Of a DNA stretch of 44,813 nt, positions 34,085-43,907 are shown one piece after another. Location: contig JAQFWX010000198.1 in the NCBI GenBank assembly GCA_027605045.1, positions 1 through 44,813 of the forward strand, read 5' to 3'. Source of the stretch: Phallus indusiatus. Lineage: Eukaryota; Basidiomycota; Agaricomycetes; Phallales; Phallaceae. A program made the translations under genes and the position numbers. How positions within the stretch are numbered: the first letter of the stretch is position 1; every line of letters begins with the position of its first letter. Under the pieces are notes generated by a model. That model was not told where the DNA came from. It saw only the letters and a program-made list of their open reading frames with translations, and searched no databases.

Positions 34085-34970
34085 GAGAGAAGTGGGGTGA
34101 AGATGTTTCCTGGTATTGCTTGTTGAGATTTATATTTTCTGAAATATTTTCGTTGACAGAGACATAGGTTGTTACCTGGGTGCCTTTCACGATCTATGTA
34201 CAAAGTTACGGAACTAGTGCTCCTGAGTGAACCTTATTTGTAGGTAAGCCCACTGAGGTGCATCACCATAGACTGAGATTTCAAGGGGATTGTTAGATTG
34301 ATTTCAATATCCTCTTCTGTTACAGCATAAAAATGGAGAGGCTTGATTAACTCTCAGCAGCTGATTCGATTCCCATTGCTGATATCTCATACGAGTAAAG
34401 GTTGCCTAGAAACTGCAGTACATATATAAATAATTAGGGATGTTGGGATGTTAAAACAAAGTCGTGACGCGTGATGCGCAATCATTCGGTGAAGTTGGAT
34501 TCCCGAATTAGTGTCACAAAAACCGGAATTAGTTTGTAAACCAAATCAGGGTTTATTTACTCAAAGCCGCGCTCATTTTGTATTTATTTTCAGAATTTGC
34601 GATTGTAAAGCTTGGTATTTCTATCGTGTCTTTATTTTCAGGTGCCCTCCCCGGACTCCGGTTAATGTCCCGTAACTTCGCCTCAGTACTTCAAACTTCA
34701 GTTGTGATGGGGTAAAGCCCATTCACTCGTACAAGGACTCTATGTATAACTTATTCCTAAGGCCTCGCGGAGGTCAGGATTTCTGAACCAGAGCTACCCA
34801 TTATGTAACGTCTGATCCTTTTGTCAGATAATGTTTTATGGCCATCCTATCCACAGGTTATTAGGGCTGGCATATGATAATAAAGTTCTGTATAATCTGA
34901 AAACAAAAACGTTTACTGGTTGTGGCTGAGCTGCAATTGAAACATCAGCCGAGCAATTAAAAAGCAAATT
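34085..34970. other. Intergenic, nothing recognised
   Basis: About 890 bp upstream of the GT31 gene, AT-rich, with no supported coding frame, tRNA-like fold or repeat noticed before the inverted-repeat element begins. Confidence 0.5.
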
Positions 34971-35828
34971 ATAATAGTGTCCCACGACTTTCCGTAACGG
35001 TCCCGCGACTGTCCGTAACGGTCCTGTGACAGTCGTAACAGTCCCGCCCTTGAGCCTCGTCCGTCCCTGAATTTAAGTATTACGGTCTCAATGCCCCGAA
35101 CCATTCCCGTCACTTCCCTGAACAATATTCGTCACATGCATCCAACCATTTCCGTCCCAACTTTGAATATCTCAACATTTGCTTGATAGATTTGGGTAAA
35201 TTTTTGATGATTGAGTAGCTATAAATGAGGAGAGTTTTGGAAAATTATTTAGAAAGATTCAATCGCACATTTTCTCATGTATATAATATAAATTCAAATT
35301 ATCATTTATTTCTTGCTCATTTGAATCATTTCACAACAAAAGGTACTCATAGCTCCCATATTCTTATCATAATTACTCTCTTCATAAGATAATAAACAAA
35401 GTTGCATATGAGAAACAGTAATGCACATAAATATGTAGGTTCCAAGTGAAATCCAGATGAGCGGCCTTCTCGGTTAGAGACTTGCTGTGAGCGCCTGTTT
35501 TGAACTTCAAGCGAGTTTGCCAAAACAGGCCAAAGCTTGCTGAAATTCGCGAAGTCCCTATTCATAGACGCTGAAAAACTGAGACGCGTCATTGATGTTT
35601 TAAGGTCACCATTCGGTCATTTTTTATTATTATGGCTTGGAAATAATTTTATTTTAAGTAGACTAATAAATACAAAATTTTTGATCTTGAGACCTTAAAA
35701 ATTGCATAAGTGGAAGAGGAGGAATTGAAAGTTGGGACGGTGGAGGACAACTTCGGCAGAAATCAGACTCGCGCGGGACGTTAAGGACTGTCACGGGACC
35801 GTTACGGAAAGTCGTGGGACGTTATTAT
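34971..35828. mobile_element. Non-autonomous DNA element with terminal inverted repeats (MITE-like, about 858 bp)
   Basis: The left end, from 34971, reads ATAATAGTGTCCCACGACTT and continues TCCGTAACGGTCCCG. The right end, read from 35828 on the opposite strand, is ATAATAACGTCCCACGACTT and continues identically through TCCGTAACGGTCCCG. The match runs for about 50 bp with only a few mismatches. No transposase frame lies between; the interior is AT-rich. No clear target-site duplication was seen, so the exact ends and superfamily are unknown. The left end carries extra tandem units (see next entry). Confidence 0.75.
34987..35050 (+). repeat. Three imperfect about 21-bp tandem units inside the left terminal repeat
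   Basis: ACTTTCCGTAACGGTCCCGC, ACTGTCCGTAACGGTCCTGT and ACAGTCGTAACAGTCCCGCC follow one another directly. The shared core is GTAACgGTCC. The right terminus shows only about one and a half such units, so the array is asymmetric. Confidence 0.7.
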
Positions 35829-36430
35829 GGCATGCATTAAAAAACAAGCAAGCCAATACATTCACGCAAGATTTTCCGCTTCTTGCGGTTGTGATACCAT
35901 TCTGATCCTTCTGATTATTCATTTTTGATTCTAAACTGACTACATATTTTTCACGTCCACGAACGCACAATGAGTGCATCATGATTGACTCCTGAAGCTT
36001 GAAGGCCTGGACTTTGAAGCGCTTGCGAGAAACAAAGCTAGCACATAAAATAATGAACACCTTAAATGACCTCAGATTAGTATACAAAACGAGAAATGAT
36101 TATTGTTGACGTGTATTTGAATGTACAGAAAACTTTCAGTTCGCCCAGCACATGCTGTCTCAGTGAGTTATACCATAAATATGTCAATTTTGTTCCCTTT
36201 GAATAGAGTTTCCTGAATGCACGAACTAGATTGCATGTTCGTCACCGTCCCCCGCCAGCCGCGGCGCGCTCTCAACAATCCTCAAAGTGCCGTCGATGAC
36301 GTGCTGAGAAGCGAAGAAGTGCGCCCGCATATTCAAAAGTAGCCTGTGAGCTACAACAGATGGGACACATATTTGCAATCTATACATGCGATCAGCACAG
36401 GTACTAGACCTTCATGTAAACCCATTGAAG
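35829..36430. other. Intergenic, nothing recognised
   Basis: About 600 bp between the inverted-repeat element and the 3' end of the DUF6533 gene. One GC-rich patch (about 36245-36330) contrasts with AT-rich surroundings, but no feature could be assigned. Confidence 0.45.
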
Positions 36431-37767
36431 TCACCCTTCTGTTATTGACCCCTCATGAGGTGACATGGCGTAAAGAATGCACGCAAACAAATTGGCCAAA
36501 GCTATACTGTAAATTTCTATCAGTGTTATTGTTTCATAAAAAAAAACTTGGCGTTGTAACCTAAAAAAGTATAGAGTACTGGTGCAACACATCATTGGGA
36601 TGAATGTGGGAAATAAAACGTTTCAACTTGCCTGTCACGGATCAAGAGATTTAATAATGGTAGACGTGGCTTCGAGCTTAAAGTGTGCGTTCTCCAAGCT
36701 CCAAAGAGCATTAAAGAGCAAAGGAGGAGTTCGTATATAATTGGAGGGATAAACACAAGAAAATATTGCGACGAGACAAGAGAGTTGTAGCACCCAGGCC
36801 CATCATGATACTTGGTCAAAGTACCGACTCGGAGTACACGGTCAGTCAGAATCCTGATAGAGTTTTTTCATCTGGACTCACTGAGTGGTAAAAACGCGGT
36901 CGCTATCTTTATCGTTCCCAACAGCTGCGCAACGCAACATATCATTGTGAAGCAAAGAACCCACCGGTTCTTGTCGAAAACGGCATACAGCTGAAAGGGA
37001 GTTGCAGTAGTGTTGAGACTTGGATATTGAAGAACTGACACGTAGCTGTAGAATGACTTTTGGAATATAAGTTGATGCCAAAAGAGATCATAAACAAGGC
37101 TGACCTTGTGCGGGTAAAAGAGCAATAAGCATTCTGAGATGAATGACGAGATGAGCTCGGTTGTCAGCTACACAAGATTGACTCACAAAACACCTGTGGA
37201 TATTCCCAAGCAGTGCATCTGAATGCATTTCAATATGCTTGGATTCGGTTTGTCAAGTGACATCTAGGAAAGGACTAACTCCTGAAACGAGTTTAATTGA
37301 CTCAAACAACATGAACAAGTAGGGTACAGACTGTTTTACTGTGGTATGTAGCAGAAGACAACGCCTTGAGTGACAGTAGAACTAATCCAGAATAACGATT
37401 CTGGATATATAAGCAGGTGCGTAAGAGAGAATATATTATGTGCCCTACCAAGATAGCTAGGACTTTCCCAGACGTCCACTTTCGAATCCAGACTAAATGG
37501 ACCTGAAAGTCTGTCACTAAAACCGTTTGAAGATAAAAGAATTCTAGTACCTCTGCGTCAAAATTTAAAACTGTATATTCTGAAGTGAATCATCAAAACA
37601 CATGTGCAATGAAGTGAAGAACCCACGAATGTCATACACGAGGAGAGCGAGTGCCCCAAATGATGAATAGTTGCCCAGGTGAGCTGGTTTATATTTCGAA
37701 ACACGTCAAATTCTTAAAGCACAGAACACCTACCGGTCTTTATCGTAGATTCTAGATCAAACTCCAT
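36431..37767 (-). CDS. DUF6533-domain multi-pass membrane protein
   Basis: Resolved exons: 37767-37734, 37683-37627, 37516-37449, a fourth starting at 37400, then 36990-36882, 36827-36632, 36578-36561 and 36506-36431. The stretch 37390-36991 is not resolved. The N-terminus reads NYSSFGALALLVYDIL then VHLVWIRKWTSGKVLAIL and NRYSG, the DUF6533 signature (first helix, then a charged loop before helix two). Later come LYAVFDKNRWVL, GPGCYN with SSQYFLVFIPPIIYELLLCS, LLIRDS and TLYFFSIALANL, all hydrophobic helices typical of this Agaricomycete family of seven-helix-like membrane proteins with unknown function. The exon ending at 36632 is followed by a GCAAGT donor, a GC-AG intron. Spliced this way the phases close to a stop at 36431. 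Confidence 0.8.
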
Positions 37768-38302
37768 TCGGACTTCTGGTAAATTTTTGGAAGGAAGAAC
37801 TTTTCGTTGCTCGAGACTGTTATTCCACTGCTGAGCATGTTCGCCCTTTAAACCGTAGCAGAAAAGATTACGGAGCGGATCAGACCAAACGGGGTTGTGT
37901 TATAGCCGTTGACGTCGGGAGATGCGGTCAAGAAAGTCTTGCATCCACCGTAGCAATTAGCAAAGCTAGTTTGACTATGTCGCCTGGTTTAAATAGTATG
38001 ATAGTATGATGCATTCTTTTTAAGAAGTCTTTGAATGGTTATGGAAGCCTGATCTTAGTCGGAAAATTGCATTATGGGAACTAACGCGAAAATGAATGAA
38101 TACTAGACTGTTGAAGAAGGAGAAAGTTCGGCATGTGCCGAAATTCAACAGACAGCCGTGACGTAACGTTACAACGCCCGAGACCCGAGCTGCTTTTTGC
38201 GAGGTCGAAGTTTCCGTCATTGTTGATATCTGAAAACCATTTGTCAAGCTATAGGTAAAGTTCAATTACGATATTACTCGTCAAAATGCTAATTCGTTTT
38301 AG
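37768..38302. promoter_or_regulatory. Divergent intergenic region, DUF6533 gene / RMD1-family gene
   Basis: A 535-bp interval between start codons reading apart. No conserved frame or repeat was seen. Promoter function is inferred from position only. Confidence 0.4.
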
Positions 38303-39736
38303 ATGTTGTCATTTGCACACTTTTTCAACGCAACCTGCACAAGGACGTCGCGATGTACTCGGAATGTCGTTCGACACATGACTTCACAAGCTATACCTCC
38401 GGCTCAGCCGGTACCTCAAAAACCTAAACCAAAAGCAACAACGCCATTAAGAAGATCCGCATCAGAGTCATTACCCATCCGAGTCAATCCCACTCCAACG
38501 CGTAGTTCAATCCAACCTGTTCTCACTTTAAACACTGCCGAACGATACGTACTTTCAAAATTGAAATTTTCTCCGCTTTGCCACCGCATTCGCGCGTTTT
38601 TCAAGAATCTTACTGGGTGCCTAAATGGGGGCGCCCCGGTGAAGAAGGAGAAATATTCATCTTTGCAAACGGGAGTTTCGTATGTTGGGGTTTAGGCGAG
38701 AACGAGGCGAGACGATTCAAAAGAGAAGTCATTCAAAATACACCCGACTTAGAGATTGCAACTCTCAAGGAAGACGAGACAGAAGATCTAGAATATGTCA
38801 CAGACCCCAATGAGTACGTACAGCTTGCCTTGTCCTGATCCTTTTCTTTCTTCACCCTCGTCTCACGTCAACCTTTTCCAGACCAACCCGTCTACAAGGA
38901 GATTTAATAATCCTCGGCGCAACTTCTCCGCTGTCGGATCCTTCGTGGCTTGAACCTTTAATCACCAACCTTCCAAACCCGACTCTTCCGCTTTCAACAT
39001 TACCAGCGCGGTACGCTTTTTCGCAAGCCCTGGCTAGGTCAACGGCCCTCTCAGCACTAGAGTCATCGCTAGAAGACTTCTTACAAAGCGTATCTCTTTT
39101 ACCCCATACATTAAGCAAAACAGGGCGCCCTAGTCTTGGTCGGCAGGAACTCATTAAAAAACTTGGACAGCTGCTAAGGTTTCGTCAACACGCTAACCTT
39201 AACCGCGAAAATTTCGGTGATACCCCTGATTTCTATTGGACTGAACCTGTATTGGAAGGTGTTATATGCCAAGCTCTTTTAAACTTCACAAATCGCTAAT
39301 TGTTACTCTTACAGAATACTTCCATGTCTTAAGTAATGCCCTGGAAATCAAAGCACGAATAACATCCTTCAATGAAAAAATAACCTATGCTGCTGAGGTA
39401 CGTTTTCCGGTGAATTCTCTATCCGAAACTTTGTAACAACCTCCGAATCAGGTTCAATCAACTCTACGAGAGCTGCTAGTTGAGGTGAGCCTTAAATTAG
39501 GCGCGAAAGCCCAGTGCACACCGTGACTGATGTGAAACCAGTCTTCCAGTCATCGCATGGAAATAATAATTATAGCCCTGATTGCCGTGGAGGTGATCAT
39601 CGTGAGTCAAGTCCATTATACGCACATCGCACTACTGAATAATCACCTTGATCAGGCTATAATCCGAGAAGGGCCCGAACTTTGGAGCATGGCAACCGGA
39701 AAACCGGCACAACCCGAAAAGCAATACCAGCACTAA
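38303..39736 (+). CDS. RMD1/RMND1-family (DUF155) mitochondrial protein, one-base frameshift
   Basis: Six exons (38303-38813, 38882-39258, 39315-39397, 39452-39484, 39542-39601, 39656-39736). The N-terminus is Arg/Ser/Thr-rich without acidic residues (FFNATCTRTSRCTRNVVRH), like a mitochondrial presequence. DUF155 blocks: TAERYVLSKL, SYWVPKW, EIFIFANGSFVCWGL, LEYVTDPNEPTRLQGDLIIL, LARSTALSALE, NRENFGDTPDFYWTEPVLEEY, ALEIKARITSFNEK and HRMEIIIIALIAVEVIIA (membrane helix), ending IREGPELWSMATG. Yeast Rmd1-type and human RMND1 proteins act in mitochondrial translation or related membrane roles. The frame shifts between KFSPL and PPHSRVFQ. Phase arithmetic across all exons requires one extra base, most simply a fourth T at 38577-38579. 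Corrected length would be about 381 aa. Confidence 0.88.
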
Positions 39737-39859
39737 ATCTATATCGTTCACCCAACCGTCATCGCGTCATCAATCATATTAAACATCTTAGGCCTCTTAC
39801 AAACCCCTCTCTATAATAATTACATCAATAAGAACAAACAACACCACAACTCCTTTTTA

Positions 39860-42832
39860 TTATCGCTTCTTTGTCGGCGGACTGGCGTTAGTCTCACCAG
39901 CTTTCCGTTTAACACCGAACCCAAAGGCGACTTTTGTACGTTCACCATTCGCAGGTGCCGGCGTACCCGTCGACGAAGGCGCCGGCGAAGCTACTTCGCT
40001 CACTATCCTTGAAAATCCTGGCCGGGGTGCAGGCGAGTCGATTCTAGAATCCGCTGGAGATCCCGGTGTAGACAATGGTGTGCCACCTGGTACTGTCGGG
40101 AACCCTGTTACTTCAATAACCGGCTGGGAGCCATCCATTTCTTCCTTCTTTTTCTTTCCTTTCTTGTCACCCTTCATGTTCTTCGACAAAGGCTGGGCGT
40201 CCAAGAACTCGGAGAGTTGAGGAGCAGCACTATAATTTATACCATAAAAATGTTGTTTAGTATCTCTTAAGGCATATACCACAAAAAATATAGAGCAAAA
40301 CATACCCTCTGTTACCCACTGATAACACCATGTGAGCCTGACCAGCCTTCTCCTGACGTATCTGGAAAGCTTTATTCATGCTCAACGGGGTATCACCACT
40401 AGCCATCGCTTCTTTCTTCTTCTCGTCTGCAATTTTCTTAAGCCGCTTCTCAGTCTTGGCCTTCCCAGATGTCTTGCCATGGAACTTGTGGCTGAGAGCT
40501 TTCCAAGCCTCTTTAGGCGTCAAAGCGCGGCCGAATTCATCATAATACACAATATTAATATCCGGTTTATAATTCTTGAAATGCTCCAAGGTATCGCGCG
40601 CATCCTGCTGTTCTCGCATCCTGTTTTCGTATTCACGAGTAGCTTGATCTTTATTGGTTCCGCGCGCTCGAGCACGATCCAATTCTCGTTCAGCGAGTCG
40701 TTTACGTTGGTCGGCTAACCATAAGTCTCGCTGTCGCTGCACCTTTTCGCGTTCGAGAAGATCGGCAGAAGTGTTTGCCAAGATACCTTGTTGCCGGAGA
40801 ATGTTTAGCGTTGATGCCAACCCAGAAGAGAACGTTTGCTCTGTAGATGTACCAACCTAAAGCCCCATCATTAAGCAGGAACAAAGAATAGAGACGAAAG
40901 TGAATACCCACATCTACAGCAACACCGGTAGCTTGCTCTTGGGCTTCTATACTCTTTATATCAGCTTCAATAGCATTCAACATCGCTTCGTCCGCTTCAT
41001 CATCTTCCTCTTTGATAGCTATCTCCCCAGCCTCCAGTTCATAAACAGCCTGATCAGTTTCCATCGGCGACTCAGTGCGTGGTTTCATCGATGGTGCTGC
41101 GGACTCTTCCCGTTTGATGGTAGCAAGCTCTTCTTCCTGCTTAACAGGATTATATTGAATGGCTTTGACAAATTCCGAAGTATCATCGAACTCTAGTCCA
41201 CGTTCACGTCCTTCTTCGTCCGACTCTTCTTTTTTTGGGACTTCGACATCCATCGCCGCTTCTGCCTCTTCCTGAGCACCCGCGCGTTCTTGTATGACTA
41301 CAATTCATTCGTCAACAACAAAGTCAAAATACAATTTGAAATCACTCACTTCGTAAGGCAACTTCATCTGGTGCTAATGACCTCACTTTCCGTAGTCTCT
41401 CACGTCTTTGTTTACTAAGCACAGCTTGAAGGTCCTCATCATCAATATATTCTTCAGTGGTATCACGAACACGGGGTTTGGGTTCATCCACTTCCATTCC
41501 GTTAGTCTGAGGAGGGACTTCTTGTGGTTCCTCGACTTCGACAACTCGACGGTTTGCCCGTTTTTTCTTAGTCTAGAAATTCATAAGGTATAAGCACCGT
41601 ACGTCCAAAGTAGTCTCTCACCTTCGGTTTCTTAAAGCCCACATCGCCTTCTTGTAGGTAGTCACTGATTTCCAGATTCTCTACAAGAGAGCTTGGTCAT
41701 TTAATCTCATGTGAAGGAACGACGTTACTTACTGGTATAGTCTATCGATAACAGTGTTTTGTTCACTTCAGCAGCAGCTTCTTCTTGCAACTGTCGCGTC
41801 GATCGTTTTGTCTTAGCCGCACCACCACCCAAACGAAAATCCTAAATGAGAAGTCAATCAGATGAATAGTTGAAAGCAGCAAAATAGAGACGCACAGTTG
41901 TGGCAACACCATTAATGTCCTCATCATATTTAGCTAAAACAGCACGTTTCATGCCTTCATTTCCAGCTTTGAATTCCTCATCATCATACCCAGTGTAATC
42001 CCGTTTTTTAGTCTTTAGTTCCAAATTCGTTTTAGTCCGCTCGTGCTCTGCAAGTTCGACATTTTGTAGCTCATCCTCTAGAGAAAATAGACAACGTGAA
42101 CATAATTCTAAAGAACATAATTTAGAAAGGCGTACCTTCGTTGTCCAAAATCCGACTGTCTTTAAGGGTAAGTATCCGTTCTTCGCCTTCCTCAAAAGCA
42201 TCCAAGTCATGGCTGACCTTCAAGCCAGCAAGATCCTCTGTTAGGTTAAGTAAGACATTGTATAATAAAACACCATTCTCAGAGCTTACTTTCAGAGTAC
42301 TCTTGAAGAGCCTGATCCATCGCGTCCAACTCTTCCTGACGCTTCTTAGCCAACTCTTTACTTTTCTTCTTGCTTTTCTTTATCCAGCTCAAAGTATCTT
42401 CATCTCCATCTCCATCTCCAAGAGTCGCGCCTTTCAAGGATGCATTTAATTCACGTCTATTTCTAATCCTATAAAGAGGAATTCGTGAGCGATTTGCTCT
42501 ATAGGGTGCCTAGCTGGCAAAACAGAAAAAGTAGAAGCCACCGTGTAATTAGAAGCTCGATAACGAAAATAATACTAACTTTGCAATATTGTCTTGAACG
42601 CGCCTGTATTGAATGGGTTATATAAAGAAACATTAGAGTGTGATAAAGAAAGATATGTCAAGAGCACTGACTTGCGTTCTCGCTCTTTGGCTTCGTCTTC
42701 TCTCCGCTTCGTATAATTGTCTTCGGCTGTCGATTCCTTTTTATCTGCAGGCGCAGCATCATCTGTGAGAGGCTTTAACCCCAAAGAAATACGGATTTTG
42801 TTGGTTTCTTCAAGACTGAGGGATTCCGCCAT
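39860..42832 (-). CDS. U4/U6.U5 tri-snRNP-associated protein SART1/Snu66
   Basis: A multi-exon minus-strand gene of roughly 690 aa. The N-terminus is MAESLSLEETNKIRISLGLK followed by PL, the conserved SART1 start. Then come RRELNASLKGATLGDGDGDE with DTLSWIKKSKK, DLAGLKVSHDLDAFEEGEE with RILTLKDSRIL, DEEFKAGNEG, YDEDINGVA, TSEFVKAIQ, LASTLNILRQQGIL, DLLEREKVQRQRDLWLADQR, NIVYYDEFGRALTPKEAWKA, LSHKFHGK, and a C-terminal tail rich in Lys, Pro and Ser. SART1/Snu66 bridges U5 and U4/U6 in the spliceosomal tri-snRNP and is needed for spliceosome activation in the nucleus. Acidic Glu/Lys-rich stretches (around 41000-41250) are normal for the family. It converges on the RMD1-family gene with 123 bp between stops and diverges from the F-box-like gene. 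Confidence 0.92.
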
Positions 42833-43049
42833 TGGGCTTGTCAAAGTGGTTTGGCTAGTGTATGTAAGCAGGAAAAGTCACAGGGTGGCGGTCGGAGTTC
42901 GAAAACGCGTCTAAATCTTACGTCTGCAACTACGACATTAATCATGCCTATTCGCTTTCGCCTGGCCCCACAACAAAGTTGGATAAATACCAATCACAAT
43001 GTTCATTTCTCCTATTCTATGTAGACTCATCTTTCTTTAATTTCTAGCA
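42833..43049. promoter_or_regulatory. Divergent promoter region, SART1 / F-box-like gene
   Basis: A 217-bp gap between start codons reading apart. A TATA-like GATAAATACC lies at about 42973, about 75 bp upstream of the F-box-like gene start. This is a weak motif, so the assignment is positional. Confidence 0.45.
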
Positions 43050-43835
43050 ATGAACTTCCCCGTTGAACTCGTTCGGCAAGTCGTCGAAACAGCCGTTGTG
43101 GCAGACTACACAACCGGACCTGCACTCGCTCTAACATGTCGAAGCTTCAACAAATGGGTTACGCCACTTCTTTACGAATCTGTCACTTTGAACAAGGAAA
43201 ACGTTAGATCATTCATTCGAGGCGTTGAAGCTGCTCAATGCGGGACAATCGACACCGGAGCGTACGTCAAACGACTCTGCATACACCGAAACGCCATGCA
43301 ACACTCGGACTGGACACTCTCACTGTGCAAATCGGTCTCGCACCTTCTCTTATCACCATCTCTTCGCGAGCTATCCGAAGCTGAGAAAGTCCCCGACGTG
43401 CCGCTATGGCCCAAACCGACGCACATTACGATTCTATACGTCCCCGAGGCATGGTTCTTGCCTCGACTACCCCTATTCAATAATGTCACACACCTCTACA
43501 TAGACGATGTCTTACAAACGGCGGTCCTTTCCGTATGCTCCGTCCTACCCCTAACTCACATATGTTTCAACGTATGGAACGATCCTCCAGACTTCGCTTT
43601 GATCCTGAATTCGGTCGAGTTTCTGCTGCAGTCAGAGACGATGCAATGCGTTCTTATACATGCATTGGCCCATGGAGAACCTATCGATGATTTCTTCGGT
43701 GGAATATGGAGCCTGTTGGCTAATATACCCGATGATCGCCTGACAGTAGCCCCAGGCATGACACGAGATCACTTGATCGAATACTTTGAAGAAGGCCAAA
43801 CGGTCTGGGACAATATTGATGAATGGAAAGACTGA
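43050..43835 (+). CDS. F-box-like protein of Agaricomycete type
   Basis: Intronless, 261 aa. The N-terminus (MNFPVELVRQVVETAV, then ALALTCRSFNKWVTPLLYES) follows the pattern of the very large agaric F-box-like families: LPxEL, a helix, then ALaLtCrsF..WvtPlLY. The rest contains spaced Leu/Ile strands (HITILYVPEAWFLP, FNNVTHLYIDDV) suggestive of degenerate leucine-rich repeats, but no catalytic motif. If a true F-box, it would recruit a substrate to an SCF ubiquitin ligase via Skp1. The target is unknown, and many such family members are lineage-specific. Its stop lies 72 bp from the convergent AONS-like gene. Confidence 0.7.
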   Translation: MNFPVELVRQVVETAVVADYTTGPALALTCRSFNKWVTPLLYESVTLNKENVRSFIRGVEAAQCGTIDTGAYVKRLCIHRNAMQHSDWTLSLCKSVSHLLLSPSLRELSEAEKVPDVPLWPKPTHITILYVPEAWFLPRLPLFNNVTHLYIDDVLQTAVLSVCSVLPLTHICFNVWNDPPDFALILNSVEFLLQSETMQCVLIHALAHGEPIDDFFGGIWSLLANIPDDRLTVAPGMTRDHLIEYFEEGQTVWDNIDEWKD

Positions 43836-43907
43836 GACAAATGGCACGATTCAAATTATATCATGATAAATAAAGAACTACAGAATTACGTTTGGACATT
43901 GATATAG

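Noticed and set aside
34913..35125. Minus-strand frame with Arg/Asp/Tyr-rich repeats
   Set aside because: Its repetitive peptide is a translation of the 21-bp tandem units in the transposon terminus.
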